Part shown: positions 19,312 through 29,723 of the stretch, in pieces | Position numbering within the stretch: position 1 is the stretch's first letter | Layout of the letters: each line of letters starts with the position of its first letter | Origin: Pseudobutyrivibrio xylanivorans | Lineage (GTDB): Bacteria; Bacillota; Clostridia; Lachnospirales; Lachnospiraceae | Direction: 5' to 3' | Length of the DNA stretch: 64,000 nt | Assembly (NCBI RefSeq): GCF_010906925.1 | Contig: NZ_VTVE01000001.1 | Location: 124,001 to 188,000 of the forward strand | Notes under the pieces: generated by a model | Database searches by the model: none | The model's input: the letters and a program-made list of their open reading frames with translations, nothing else | What the model was told of the DNA's origin: nothing | Translations under genes and position numbers: made by a program

Positions 19312-21328
19312 AGTGACAGAGAAATCTATAAATTACGCCCGTGACCTACATAGCTTGGAAAATGCAGGTGGACATTTGCAGACTGCCGCTTCAATCATTG
19401 AAGCTGTACCTGCAATTGGTGAGGAGCTTGCAGATCCAACAGTAGCCATTGCAAAAAAGCATGTGGTTATCGATAGGATTTTCCCTCACGAGATTCGCAA
19501 TTTCTTAAAGCTGTTATGCGACAACGGGGATTTTGAATTATTTGATGATATAAGAGCTGCATACGCTCAGTCACTTCAGGTGTCAGATGACAAGATTAAC
19601 AAGGCGAAGCTTCGCTATGTTACTGCACCTACTGACGAGCAGCTTGCAGGTATCAAGAGATATATTGCCAAGGAAGTTGGCAATGAGGATATCGAAATTG
19701 AATTGGTTCAGGATAGCTCATTAAAGAGCGGCTTCATTCTCTCAGTAGGAACCAAGGAATATGACTGGAGTGAGCAGGGACGTATTGATCAGCTTGCTAC
19801 CAAAATCAATTCCGCAGTGGGAGTATCTGCTGTAGATGAAAGCATCCTTTCAATTTTAAGAACAAGTGTGGAGGACTTTACACTTGAGGCCCAGGAAAAG
19901 GAAGTGGGCGTTGTAAATTGGGTTGGTGATGGCATTGCAAATGTAGATGGCATCGACCACGCATTTTACGGAGAAATCGTTATCTTTGACTGTGGAGTAA
20001 AGGGCATGGTTCAGGATGTGCGCCGCGATGAAATCGGTGTTATTCTTTTCGGCCGTGACACAGAAATCAAAGAGGGTACAAAGGTAGTTCGTACAGGCAA
20101 GATGGCAGGTCTTCCTGTAGGTGATGGCTTCCTCGGTCGTATCGTGGATGCCCTTGGTGAACCTCTTGATGGACAGGGCGAGATTTCTGCAGATGGTTTC
20201 AGACCAGTAGAGTGCCCAGCTCCAAGTATTGTAGATAGAAAATCAGTTGGCCAGCCTATGGAGACAGGACTTCTTTCAATAGATTCAATGTTTCCAATTG
20301 GTAGAGGCCAGCGTGAGCTTATCATTGGCGATAGACAGACTGGTAAGACTTCGATTGCAACAGATACAATCATCAACCAAAAGGGCAAGGATGTAATCTG
20401 TGTTTATGTTGCTATTGGTCAGAAGGCTTCTACTATTGCAAAGCTTGTTAACACATTAAAAGAAAATGGTGCAATGGATTACACAATCATTGTCAGCGCA
20501 ACAGCTGCAGACCCAGCACCACTTCAGTATATTGCTCCTTATGCAGGTACAGCTCTTGCTGAGTACTTCATGTATTCAGGCAAGGACGTTCTCATCGTTT
20601 ATGATGATTTGTCAAAGCATGCCGTTGCATACAGAGCTATTTCCCTTTTGCTTGAGCGTTCTCCAGGACGTGAGGCATACCCAGGTGACGTATTCTACCT
20701 CCACTCTAGACTCTTAGAGCGTTCAGCTAGAATCACACCAGAGGCAGGTGGCGGCTCAATAACAGCCCTTCCTATTATTGAAACTCAGGCAGGTGACCTT
20801 TCAGCTTACATTCCAACAAATGTTATTTCTATTACTGATGGTCAGATTTTCCTTGAGTCAGAACTTTTCAACGCAGGCCAGAGACCAGCGGTAAATGTAG
20901 GTCTTTCTGTATCCCGTGTTGGTGGTGCTGCCCAGACAAAGGCGATGAAAAAGGCAGCCGGTTCAATCCGTATCGATTTGGCTCAGTATCGTGAGATGGA
21001 AGTCTTTACACAGTTCTCATCAGACCTTGATGATGCAACTAAAAAGCAGTTGGCTCACGGTCGTGCACTTATGGAACTTTTAAAGCAGCCTCTTAGCAGA
21101 CCATTCTCAATGGCAGAGCAGGTTATCATTCTCGTGGCTGCAAACGCTCACATTTTCAGCGATGTTGAGGTTTCTGAAATCAAGAAATTTAGAGCGGACA
21201 TGCTTACATATTTTGCAGCAGACCACAGCGATATTATCAGCCAGCTTGAGTCATCAAAGGATTTGACTGATGAGCTAAAGGCAGCAATTGTTGATGCGGC
21301 AGAGGAGTTCAAGAAGAATCAGGAGTAA
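19304..21328 (+). CDS. atpHA: Fused ATP synthase subunits delta and alpha
   Basis: One uninterrupted 674-codon frame encodes two subunits. Residues 1 to about 178 are subunit delta: the helical N-terminal domain with [17 protein letters not shown], then the C-terminal domain ending around [20 protein letters not shown]. Residues from about 195 are subunit alpha: [16 protein letters not shown], the P-loop GDRQTGKT at 342-349, [27 protein letters not shown] split over the catalytic interface, and a complete C-terminal helical domain. Normally these are separate genes (about 180 and 500 residues). No stop codon, internal ribosome binding site or ATG is visible at the junction. Start is GTG 19304 or GTG 19313; either overlaps or abuts atpF. 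Confidence 0.93.
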   Translation: MSRVTEKSINYARDLHSLENAGGHLQTAASIIEAVPAIGEELADPTVAIAKKHVVIDRIFPHEIRNFLKLLCDNGDFELFDDIRAAYAQSLQVSDDKINKAKLRYVTAPTDEQLAGIKRYIAKEVGNEDIEIELVQDSSLKSGFILSVGTKEYDWSEQGRIDQLATKINSAVGVSAVDESILSILRTSVEDFTLEAQEKEVGVVNWVGDGIANVDGIDHAFYGEIVIFDCGVKGMVQDVRRDEIGVILFGRDTEIKEGTKVVRTGKMAGLPVGDGFLGRIVDALGEPLDGQGEISADGFRPVECPAPSIVDRKSVGQPMETGLLSIDSMFPIGRGQRELIIGDRQTGKTSIATDTIINQKGKDVICVYVAIGQKASTIAKLVNTLKENGAMDYTIIVSATAADPAPLQYIAPYAGTALAEYFMYSGKDVLIVYDDLSKHAVAYRAISLLLERSPGREAYPGDVFYLHSRLLERSARITPEAGGGSITALPIIETQAGDLSAYIPTNVISITDGQIFLESELFNAGQRPAVNVGLSVSRVGGAAQTKAMKKAAGSIRIDLAQYREMEVFTQFSSDLDDATKKQLAHGRALMELLKQPLSRPFSMAEQVIILVAANAHIFSDVEVSEIKKFRADMLTYFAADHSDIISQLESSKDLTDELKAAIVDAAEEFKKNQE

Positions 21329-21331
21329 GCC

Positions 21332-22339
21332 ATGGCAAGTACAAAGGAAATCCTTAATAGAATAAACAGTATTCAGGATACAATGAAGATTACAAGAGCC
21401 ATGTATATGATGTCCTCTATGAAGCTTCGAAAGGCAAAAGAAAAGCTTGCAGAGACAGAGCCATTTTTCATTGGAACACAAAAAGGATTAGCTGAAAATC
21501 TTGCTCATTTTCCAGATATCAGACACATCTATTTTGATAATCGAATCGAAGACGATCATGAGACTATCAAAAGACGTGGATTTGTAGTATTTACAGGCGA
21601 CAAGGGTATGGCAGGTGCCTACAATCACAATGCCATTAAAATGGCCTTGGAGCGAATCTCTGGAATGACAAAAGATGAGTACAAGCTTTTTGTGGTAGGT
21701 GAAACGGGCCGCGTATTTTTTACAAATAATGGATACAACGTGGACGAGAATTTCAAGTTTTCATCCAACAATCCAACAATGCATAGAGCCCGTATTATGT
21801 CAGAGTACCTTATTGATTTATACAATAGGGAAGAGCTTGATAGAATCGATATCATTTATACAAAGATGCTTAATTCTGTCACAGAGGAGACTTGTGTAGA
21901 GCGACTTCTTCCATTGAAGACTCACAAGTTTATCCTAGAGCAGGCCAAGGAAATCGAGGCTGATACAGAGGGCAAAAGCAAAGCAGCCGTGGAGATGAAA
22001 GAGGGCGTCAAGCACGTTCATTCCATCAACAGCTATGAGCTTGAAGCCATCCAAAAAGGTGGAGATTCATGGTTCCCATTTTATCCATCACTTAAAACAG
22101 TTTTGGAGAAGTTGGTTCACAATCATTTTACAGCCTTCATGTATGGAGCCCTTGTAGAGTGTTCGGCCAGTGAGGAAAATGCCAGAATGATGGCTATGCA
22201 GGCTGCGACAGACAATGCAGAGGCAATTCTTCGAGAATTATCTATTGAATACAACAGAGTGCGTCAGGCTCAGATTACCCAGGAAATCACTGAGGTAATC
22301 GGCGGAGCAAAGGCGCTTAAGAAGAAAAAAAGGCGATAG
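21332..22339 (+). CDS. atpG: ATP synthase subunit gamma
   Basis: This rotor subunit has 335 residues, about 45 more than usual. The N-terminal helix ASTKEILNRINSIQDTMKITRAMYMMS and the C-terminal helix ECSASEENARMMAMQAATDNAEA are canonical. The extra length lies around residues 205-250, a charged segment (EAKEIEADTEGKSKAAVEMK-like) between the Rossmann domain and the C-terminal helix. It starts 3 bases after the fused delta-alpha gene, so the two are translationally coupled. Confidence 0.94.
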   Translation: MASTKEILNRINSIQDTMKITRAMYMMSSMKLRKAKEKLAETEPFFIGTQKGLAENLAHFPDIRHIYFDNRIEDDHETIKRRGFVVFTGDKGMAGAYNHNAIKMALERISGMTKDEYKLFVVGETGRVFFTNNGYNVDENFKFSSNNPTMHRARIMSEYLIDLYNREELDRIDIIYTKMLNSVTEETCVERLLPLKTHKFILEQAKEIEADTEGKSKAAVEMKEGVKHVHSINSYELEAIQKGGDSWFPFYPSLKTVLEKLVHNHFTAFMYGALVECSASEENARMMAMQAATDNAEAILRELSIEYNRVRQAQITQEITEVIGGAKALKKKKRR

Positions 22340-23755
<1,416 letters not shown>

Positions 23756-23758
23756 CTT

Positions 23759-24172
23759 ATGGCATCACTATTTAATTTAAAAATTGTAGCCTGCGACGGT
23801 GTCTTTTATGATGGGCCATGTGAGATAATCATTCTCCCTAGTCCGGATGGAGAATTTGCCATCATGAACCATCATGAAAAGATGACTGGTGTAGTGGAGG
23901 TAGGCGAGATTCGCTTTAAGAATGAAGAGGGCGAGTGGCGAAAAGCTGTCATATCTGATGGACTGTTTACAGTGTATCCAGATGGCTCAGTCAAGATTCT
24001 TTCTTATTCTTGCGAGCGACCAGAAGATATCGATACCTTCCGTGCCCAGGAAGCGCTTGAGCGTGCCCAGGAGCAGCTACAGCAAAAGCAGAGCCGTATT
24101 GAATATGAGATTTCAAATGCAAATCTTGCTCGTGCTATGGCCCGCCTAAAGGGTGCAAAAACACAGAGATAA
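23759..24172 (+). CDS. atpC: ATP synthase subunit epsilon
   Basis: A 137-residue subunit with an N-terminal beta-sandwich (FNLKIVACDGVFYDGPCEIIILPSPDGEFAIM is the family opening, here across residues 4-35) and a C-terminal two-helix hairpin rich in Glu, Gln and Arg (about 90-135). It regulates rotation and ATP hydrolysis. It begins 3 bases after atpD and is the last gene of the operon. Confidence 0.95.
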   Translation: MASLFNLKIVACDGVFYDGPCEIIILPSPDGEFAIMNHHEKMTGVVEVGEIRFKNEEGEWRKAVISDGLFTVYPDGSVKILSYSCERPEDIDTFRAQEALERAQEQLQQKQSRIEYEISNANLARAMARLKGAKTQR

Positions 24173-24194
24173 GAATTTAATATGTCTGATTTTC

Positions 24195-24229
24195 GGGTGC
24201 CACTTTGCTGTGGCGCCCTTTTTATTTAG
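24195..24229 (+). terminator. Terminator of the ATP synthase operon
   Basis: GGGTGCCAC / GTGGCGCCC with a short loop, followed by TTTTTATTT, 23 bases after atpC. Confidence 0.9.
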
Positions 24230-24265
24230 TGTAGGTTTTTATAGCTATTATTATGTAAATAGTGG

Positions 24266-24295
24266 TTGCAAAGGGCGGTAGCTGTGTGATATATT
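24266..24295 (+). promoter_or_regulatory. Probable promoter of tRNA-Leu
   Basis: TTGCAA (24266-24271), an 18-base spacer and TATATT (24290-24295). The leader between promoter and tRNA holds two hairpins, GTCG / CGAC and a perfect 10-base stem AATGAATTTC / GAAATTCATT (24321-24356), likely processing signals. Confidence 0.6.
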
Positions 24296-24374
24296 AGTAC
24301 AGTCGATGAGCCGACAACGTAATGAATTTCTTACATGTTTTTGTGGGAAATTCATTGCAGTTTTCCTTTTATAC

Positions 24375-24454
24375 GCGGGTGTGGCGGAATTGGCAGACGC
24401 GCTAGATTTAGGTTCTAGTGGGAGACCGTGCAGGTTCAAGTCCTGTCACCCGCA
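24375..24454 (+). tRNA. tRNA-Leu (anticodon UAG)
   Basis: The acceptor stem is GCGGGTG / CACCCGC with discriminator A at 24454. The D-arm is GGCGGAATTGGCAGACGC, the anticodon arm CTAGA-TTTAGGT-TCTAG reads TAG, the class II variable arm is TGGGAGACC, and the T-arm is GCAGG-TTCAAGT-CCTGT. The CCA end is not encoded. Confidence 0.96.
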
Positions 24455-24616
24455 GTATTCTTTTTATTCATACATTCAATTCATTTATTTTTTCCACTTT
24501 GATTTTTATTGAGAATATGACGATGTTTTTTTCTATGGCGAAGTTTGCCTGTTATGGTGCAGATTTTATGTTGTGACGTTGATTTGTTGCTAGGGCGTTG
24601 CTGTTTTTGGGGACAA

Positions 24617-24975
24617 TTACCTCTTATAAACAGTGATTCTTGCGCTTTGAGAGGTAAAGGGAGTAGCCATTACCACTGTAGATTCGGCGAATAAGAGTCT
24701 TCAGTGGTACAAAAAATTCCTTTTACCACTTGAGAATATAAAAATGGCATTTTGCAGTGGTAAGAAAAAGGAGCTTTACCACTGCGATGAGGTCAATGAA
24801 GTTTTTTGAGTGGTAAAGCAATGGAATAATACCACTGCAAAAATGAGAATGTAATTATTACAGTGGTAAGGTCAAAAAAAATTACCACTGGATAAATTGA
24901 TAATTTAAAAGTCGAGAGGTAAAAGCTGGAAAATATACCACTCATAAATGTAAAAAGTTAGTTCGACAGTGGTAA
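24617..24975. repeat. Seven-unit inverted-repeat array with an exact 53-base period
   Basis: Seven units start at 24617, 24670, 24723, 24776, 24829, 24882 and 24935, each 53 bases after the last. Every unit is 41 bases long, opens with TTACCACT or a close variant (unit 1 TTACCTCT) and closes with AGTGGTAA or a close variant. The GGT box always begins 35 bases after the TACC box. The 25 bases inside and the 12 bases between units are not conserved. No eighth unit is found at either end. A nuclease-like gene begins 42 bases after the array. Confidence 0.9.
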
Positions 24976-25016
24976 AACATAGATTGCATGCTGGATGATA
25001 TGAATATATGGATTAA

Positions 25017-25880
25017 ATGGGAGAGTTAGAGAGGAAAAATTTGGATATTACTATGAGCAGAGTATTTTTAGATGAAATGAAAAAGGAACTAGAAATCTTA
25101 CATCAGGAAAAAGAAAGAATTGATAAAACATTAGATGATAGTAATGATTACTTGGAAATTAAGAAAAATAAAGGGAAGTATATACAATATTATAAATGCA
25201 GTAATTGCATGAAAGAGGGGCAAAATAAAATTGAGAGAGTGTTTCTCAAGAAGGAAAGTATTGATTTAGCCAGAAGATTGGCACAGAAATCTTTTGACAA
25301 GAATATATATGATATAATCCAGAATAAGATAGCTCTAATAGAAGAATTGGAGTCTTATTATGTTAATAATAATGAATATGAACTCTATGGGGATTTATCT
25401 GAAGACAGGAAAAGGTTAATACATTCAAATTATGAAGACGATGAAAACTACATCAAAAGATGGAGGCAGATGTTCTTGGGTGGGAGTCAGAGGGATAGCT
25501 TTTATGAAAGATATCCTATTACGACGCCGTACTATACTGAAAGAGGAGAGCGGGTTAGGTCAAAATCAGAAAAGATAATTGCTGACAAGCTTGCAAGGGA
25601 AGGGGTTCCATACGTGTATGAGCCTTTTACAAATCTTGCAAATAAGGGGATGCGGCCGGATTTTGCGGTGTTGAATATTCGACTTAGAAAAACATTTTTC
25701 GGAGAACATTTTGGGATGATGGATGTACCAGAGTATGCGATTAAATGTGTGGAGAAAATCAATAAGTACAATGAGCTGGGTTATGAATATGGAAGGAATC
25801 TATTGTATACATTTGAAACGCAGGAGGCTGGACTAGATACACTATTGTTAGATAGGTTGATCAATAGTTATTTGAAGTAA
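25017..25880 (+). CDS. Probable PD-(D/E)XK-type nuclease-like protein
   Basis: A 287-residue protein. The N-terminal part (about 10-120) is coiled-coil helical, with the small module YYKCSNCMKEG. The C-terminal part holds RSKSEKIIADKLAREGVPYVYEPF, RPDFAVLN and FFGEHFGMMD. That order of a conserved E, a PD and an EHFG resembles restriction-endonuclease-like domains (PD-(D/E)XK fold) in a family I know from Lachnospiraceae without an assigned function. The ExK lysine is not obvious, so activity is uncertain. The start could be ATG 25017 or TTG 25041 behind GAGAGG. It is directly downstream of the 53-base array and reads alone. Confidence 0.65.
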   Translation: MGELERKNLDITMSRVFLDEMKKELEILHQEKERIDKTLDDSNDYLEIKKNKGKYIQYYKCSNCMKEGQNKIERVFLKKESIDLARRLAQKSFDKNIYDIIQNKIALIEELESYYVNNNEYELYGDLSEDRKRLIHSNYEDDENYIKRWRQMFLGGSQRDSFYERYPITTPYYTERGERVRSKSEKIIADKLAREGVPYVYEPFTNLANKGMRPDFAVLNIRLRKTFFGEHFGMMDVPEYAIKCVEKINKYNELGYEYGRNLLYTFETQEAGLDTLLLDRLINSYLK

Positions 25881-25991
25881 AGACTAAAGATATAAATGGG
25901 ATATAGCACAACTGAAATGAAGTTATAAAGAAAATAACCACAAGAGTTGATAACATAATTCATTAATCAATATGAATTCATAATAAAAAGA

Positions 25992-26021
25992 GAAAGTGTT
26001 GCAAGTTTTAGCAACACTTTC
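25992..26021 (-). terminator. Terminator after the P1 peptidase gene
   Basis: The perfect 11-base stem GAAAGTGTTGC / GCAACACTTTC is followed on the minus strand by TCTTTTTATT. It serves the minus-strand peptidase gene and possibly also the converging nuclease-like gene. Confidence 0.8.
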
Positions 26022-26045
26022 TTTGGTGTCTGGATAAAACACTAT

Positions 26046-27008
26046 TTAAACTGAAGCAACGCTGCGTCTAATGGCTTCGCACATGACGTGGTTAGCTAGG
26101 GTGCCCACCAGGTCGAGGGTGGCTGGAACGTCGCCCAGAGACATGGCGTAGATGCTGTCGCCGTCCATTGATGTGTGGATTGGGCGAATGCAGCGGGCGT
26201 AGCCGTCGTGGGTCATGCCGGCAAGCTTGCAAAGCTGAGTCTTGTTGAAGGCTGCGTTGGTGAGAATGATGCCGATTGTTGTGTTAGTAGGCGCGCTGGT
26301 CTCTGCAGGAACAGCGTACTTTGATGGATTGATTACCATATCATACATAATCTCCTCGCAGGATAAATCATTGAGGGCTGAGCCGTCGGCTGTGGTGACG
26401 CCAGCGATGCGCTTACCTGTCTCGAAATCATAAACGTCGCCGATGGCATTGGTGGCCACGATGGCGCCTACCTTTAGTTCCCCAAGCTGCACTGCGTAGG
26501 TACCGATGCCTGATTTGGTGCAGCGGTCCATGCCGATGAGTTTGCCTACGGTGGCACCGCAACCTGCGCCAAATGAGCCGTTTTTCAGATTGCCTTTTCC
26601 TGTAAATGCTGCTTCACAGGCTGCATAGCCCATGGCCTTGTCTGGGTAAATATTCGAAGCCTTGTAGCCCAGGTCGAAAATATCTGACTGGCAAACAAGT
26701 GGAACTACCACATCTCCTACAGGAAATCCAATCCCATGCTCGGATAAATATTTCATAACACCGCCGGCTGCATCAAGTCCAAAGGCTGAGCCTCCACCTA
26801 ATACAACTGCATGAATGATATCTGTAGCTGCAAGAGGGTCCATAAGACCAGACTCTCTGCTGGCAGGACCGCCACCTCTGATATCTAATCCACAAGGCCG
26901 TCCCTCAGGTGCCACAATAACAGTAACTCCAGTGCCGGCATCCATGTTTTCGGCCTGACCTATCTTTACATTATCAAATTGATCAAAACTAATCTCTGTA
27001 AAATTCAT
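26046..27008 (-). CDS. P1-family peptidase (DmpA/BapA-like aminopeptidase)
   Basis: A 320-residue N-terminal-nucleophile hydrolase of the DmpA type. Family segments are GVTVIVAPEGRPCGLDIRGGGPASRE, HAVVLGGGSAFGLDAAGGVM and GIILTNAAFNKTQLCKLAG (around residue 250), where autocleavage would normally expose the catalytic residue; the usual Ser/Thr region reads APTNTTIGIILTNA. It acts on small peptides or beta-amino-acid amides. I use ATG 27006-27008 because GGAGGGG precedes it by 5 bases; a TTG four codons upstream overlaps that site. It is transcribed alone. Confidence 0.88.
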   Translation of the reverse strand: MNFTEISFDQFDNVKIGQAENMDAGTGVTVIVAPEGRPCGLDIRGGGPASRESGLMDPLAATDIIHAVVLGGGSAFGLDAAGGVMKYLSEHGIGFPVGDVVVPLVCQSDIFDLGYKASNIYPDKAMGYAACEAAFTGKGNLKNGSFGAGCGATVGKLIGMDRCTKSGIGTYAVQLGELKVGAIVATNAIGDVYDFETGKRIAGVTTADGSALNDLSCEEIMYDMVINPSKYAVPAETSAPTNTTIGIILTNAAFNKTQLCKLAGMTHDGYARCIRPIHTSMDGDSIYAMSLGDVPATLDLVGTLANHVMCEAIRRSVASV

Positions 27009-27058
27009 AATCCCCTCCAATCTAAAGCAACTAAGGTAAAACCATTATACACCAAAAA

Positions 27059-27088
27059 TGGACCTAGGGGGACGGGGTTGCAGGGCCA
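27059..27088 (+). repeat. GGGGACGGGG short hairpin element, copy 2
   Basis: TGGACC...GGGCCA flanks TAGGGGGACGGGGTTGCA. It lies 50 bases before the start of the divergent P1 peptidase gene. Confidence 0.7.
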
Positions 27089-27212
27089 AAATGTGACAAA
27101 AATGTAAGGAATACGTAAGCTCAATTTTATTGTATTTTAGGTTGGCTAGGGGTACACTAGTGACAATTTAATTGTTATAGAATAAAAATTATCGAAAAAC
27201 ATTAAAAAATAG

Positions 27213-27241
27213 TTGACATTCGATGGTTAGAACTGTATAAC
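27213..27241 (+). promoter_or_regulatory. Promoter of the XRE-efflux operon
   Basis: TTGACA (27213-27218), a 17-base spacer and TATAAC (27236-27241), 56 bases before the regulator start. Half-sites ATCG and CGAT recur at 27191, 27221 and 27258 and may be operator parts. Confidence 0.65.
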
Positions 27242-27296
27242 TGTAATATCGGCAAACGATAAATTGCTGTTGTTTATAGGGAGTGGAGATTATTTC

Positions 27297-27515
27297 ATGG
27301 GTAGAATTATTCTAGAACTGGACGTAATGATGGCACGTCGTCATATGTCTTTAAATGAGCTGGCCGATGCGGTCGGGATCACAAATGTGAATCTGTCAAA
27401 AATAAAAAATAATAAGGTAAACGCAATACGTTTTTCAACTTTGACAGGCATATGTCAGGCACTTAATTGTGAGCCAGGTGACATATTGAAATATGAGGAG
27501 GATAAAGATGAGTAA
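27297..27515 (+). CDS. Small XRE/Cro-type transcriptional regulator (YozG-like)
   Basis: This 72-residue protein is essentially one helix-turn-helix: MARRHMSLNELADAVGITNVNLSKIKNNK is the HTH pair, and CQALNCEPGDILKYEED closes the domain, as in small Cro-like regulators. Start ATG 27297 follows GGGAGTGGAG. Its last 8 bases overlap the next gene, so it is the first gene of the efflux operon and probably its repressor. Confidence 0.88.
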   Translation: MGRIILELDVMMARRHMSLNELADAVGITNVNLSKIKNNKVNAIRFSTLTGICQALNCEPGDILKYEEDKDE

Positions 27516-28971
27516 AATTGGTGACAACAGTGCCCCTAAGAAGGATTCAAAGATCAAGGGATTCTTCAAAAGGGTAGGAGGCTTTTTAAAGAGACATAAA
27601 AAGCTTTTCATTATCTTGGTTATTGTACTTTGTGTATATGGGTATTTTAGATACAATGCCAAGAAAGCAGCAGAGATGCTTGCAGAGCAGGCTAATCAGC
27701 CTGTTACAGCTACAGTAGAGAAAATGGATTTAACACAGTCAGTTAGTGTTACAGGTAAGCTTACAGCCAACAACACTAAGACAATTACTTCTACAATCGG
27801 TAGCTCAGGTGTTACAGGTGTTAAGGTAGCTCAGGTTAATTATGAGGTAGGCGACTACGTAGAGGCAGGCACAGTAGTAGTTGAGTTTGATAGCGATGAC
27901 TACAATAGAAAGCTTGCAGAGCTTAACGCACAGCACAATATCAGCGATGCTCAGGCAGTAGTTAATCTTGATGATTTAAATAAAAAGATTAACGACACTC
28001 AGAAGAAAATCGATGAGACACAGAAGTACTTGGAGGATAACAAGACTATCTATGACAATGTTAAGGCATTGAAGGATGACTTCGACAAGTACGGCGAAGA
28101 GGCATATGGAGATCGTTACGCTAGCGAAGATGCTGCTATCATGAAAAAGTATGGTATGTCACTTGCTATGTTTATTGAGGACTACGAGGACAAGCGCGAT
28201 AGCATTTCTGATTTAGAGTTCCAGATTACAGCATTACAGAATCAGATTGAGCTTGCAAACATGCAGCAGGATTACGCAACAAACTACAGTCAGGTAGATG
28301 AGCTTAATGACGTATATAAGAGCATGGACAAGACTCAGGTTGCAACACCAATTTCTGGTTACATCATTTCTATGGATGTAGAGGAAGGCAACAACTATAC
28401 ACAGGGTAACAGCGTATTTACTATTGCAGATACCAGTGGATTCATAGTTGAGGCAACAGTCAATGAGTACGACATTGCTAATATTAAAGAGGACCTTCCT
28501 GTAGCAGTTAAGTTCGAGGCAACAGGTGATGAGGAGTTCACAGGTAAAGTTAGTTTCGTATCAGTAGCATCTACAACAACAGTATCAAGCGGTGCTGCTC
28601 AGGCACCACAGGCTGCAGCAGGTGGAAGTACTGGCACAGGCGTGGCAGAGTACAAAGTAAAGATTACACTTGATGGCACAGATGACAGACTTCGTGTTGG
28701 TATGACAGCAAAGGCCAGCGTAATTCTTGATAAGGCCGCAGATGTTTTAGCAGTTCCTTATGACTGCGTACAGGAGGCAGAGGATGGAAGCTACTTCGTT
28801 ACAGTTATTGGCAAGGACGGTTCAAAGAAGGATGTTCCTGTAACAAGAGGACTTGAGAGTGATTACTATGTTGAAATCTCAGGCGAAGGAATCGACGCTG
28901 GTACAACAGTAGAGGCTGTTGTTGCTGATGGACCAAGTACCGATATAATGGATTACATGTACGTTGAATAA
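27508..28971 (+). CDS. Membrane-fusion protein of a MacA/HlyD-type efflux system
   Basis: A 487-residue protein. A basic cytoplasmic head is followed by one membrane helix (about 33-49). A barrel-sandwich hybrid (TVEKMDLTQSVSVTGKL, then YVEAGTVVVEF) is split by a long coiled coil (about 130-270), and beta-barrel and membrane-proximal domains follow. In Gram-positives such proteins work with MacB-like ABC transporters to export peptides or drugs. ATG 27508 is preferred over ATG 27493 because GAGGAGG lies between them at the right distance. The ATPase and permease genes follow directly. Confidence 0.9.
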   Translation: MSKIGDNSAPKKDSKIKGFFKRVGGFLKRHKKLFIILVIVLCVYGYFRYNAKKAAEMLAEQANQPVTATVEKMDLTQSVSVTGKLTANNTKTITSTIGSSGVTGVKVAQVNYEVGDYVEAGTVVVEFDSDDYNRKLAELNAQHNISDAQAVVNLDDLNKKINDTQKKIDETQKYLEDNKTIYDNVKALKDDFDKYGEEAYGDRYASEDAAIMKKYGMSLAMFIEDYEDKRDSISDLEFQITALQNQIELANMQQDYATNYSQVDELNDVYKSMDKTQVATPISGYIISMDVEEGNNYTQGNSVFTIADTSGFIVEATVNEYDIANIKEDLPVAVKFEATGDEEFTGKVSFVSVASTTTVSSGAAQAPQAAAGGSTGTGVAEYKVKITLDGTDDRLRVGMTAKASVILDKAADVLAVPYDCVQEAEDGSYFVTVIGKDGSKKDVPVTRGLESDYYVEISGEGIDAGTTVEAVVADGPSTDIMDYMYVE

Positions 28972-28994
28972 GAATAAATCGGAGGAAAAAGAAA

Positions 28995-29723
28995 TTGGAA
29001 CAAAAGACAATGCTTGACCTTCGGAATATTCATAAAAGCTTTTTTATAGGTACACCTAATGAATTTGAAGTTCTCCATGGGGTTAACTTTAATGTTAAAG
29101 AGGGAGAATTTGTATCAATAGTTGGACAGTCAGGTTCTGGTAAATCTACTTTGATGAATATTATCGGAGCCCTAGATAGACCTACAGATGGCGAATATAC
29201 TCTTGACGGAGTGGATATTCAGAAGGCTAAGGATCATGAATTATCAATCCTTAGAAATAAAAAAATTGGTTTCGTATTTCAGACCTACAATTTGATTGCT
29301 CGTACCTCAGCTCTTAAAAATGTTGAGCTTCCTATGATGTATGCAGGTATGAGCAAGGGGGAGAGAGCTGACAAGGCTAGATTCCTCCTTGAAGAAGTAG
29401 GTATGAAGGATAGAATGATGCACAAGCCAGATGAGCTTTCTGGTGGACAAAAGCAGCGTGTGGCAATTGCCAGAGCTATGGCTAATGATCCAGCAATTAT
29501 ACTTGCGGATGAGCCTACAGGTGCGCTGGATTCTGCGACTGGTCGATTGATTATGGATATTTTCCATAAGCTTCACGAGGAGCAGGGCAAGACAATCGTT
29601 CTAATCACACATTCACCAGAGTTGTCACAGGAGACAGAGCGAATCATCACTCTCAAGGATGGTTCAATCATCGGTGAGTCAGCAGGTAATTGGCAAGGAT
29701 TAAAAGCAAAGGAGGATGCATAA
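28995..29723 (+). CDS. ABC transporter ATP-binding protein (MacB/LolD type)
   Basis: A 242-residue ATPase with every motif intact: Walker [11 protein letters not shown]-loop, signature [15 protein letters not shown], Walker [14 protein letters not shown] and H-loop LITHSPE. It powers the FtsX-like permease encoded next. The start is TTG 28995, nine bases after GGAGG. The stop TAA overlaps the ATG of the permease by one base. Confidence 0.95.
   Translation: MEQKTMLDLRNIHKSFFIGTPNEFEVLHGVNFNVKEGEFVSIVGQSGSGKSTLMNIIGALDRPTDGEYTLDGVDIQKAKDHELSILRNKKIGFVFQTYNLIARTSALKNVELPMMYAGMSKGERADKARFLLEEVGMKDRMMHKPDELSGGQKQRVAIARAMANDPAIILADEPTGALDSATGRLIMDIFHKLHEEQGKTIVLITHSPELSQETERIITLKDGSIIGESAGNWQGLKAKEDA

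Noticed and set aside
19304-21328. Delta-alpha fusion as a sequencing error
   Set aside because: Both domains are complete and in one frame without a damaged junction. An error would need to remove a stop and a start cleanly. Kept as a finding, with resequencing suggested.
24617-24975. CRISPR array
   Set aside because: The period is regular, but only 8-base inverted boxes recur. No repeat of 23 bases or more is conserved, and no cas gene is nearby.
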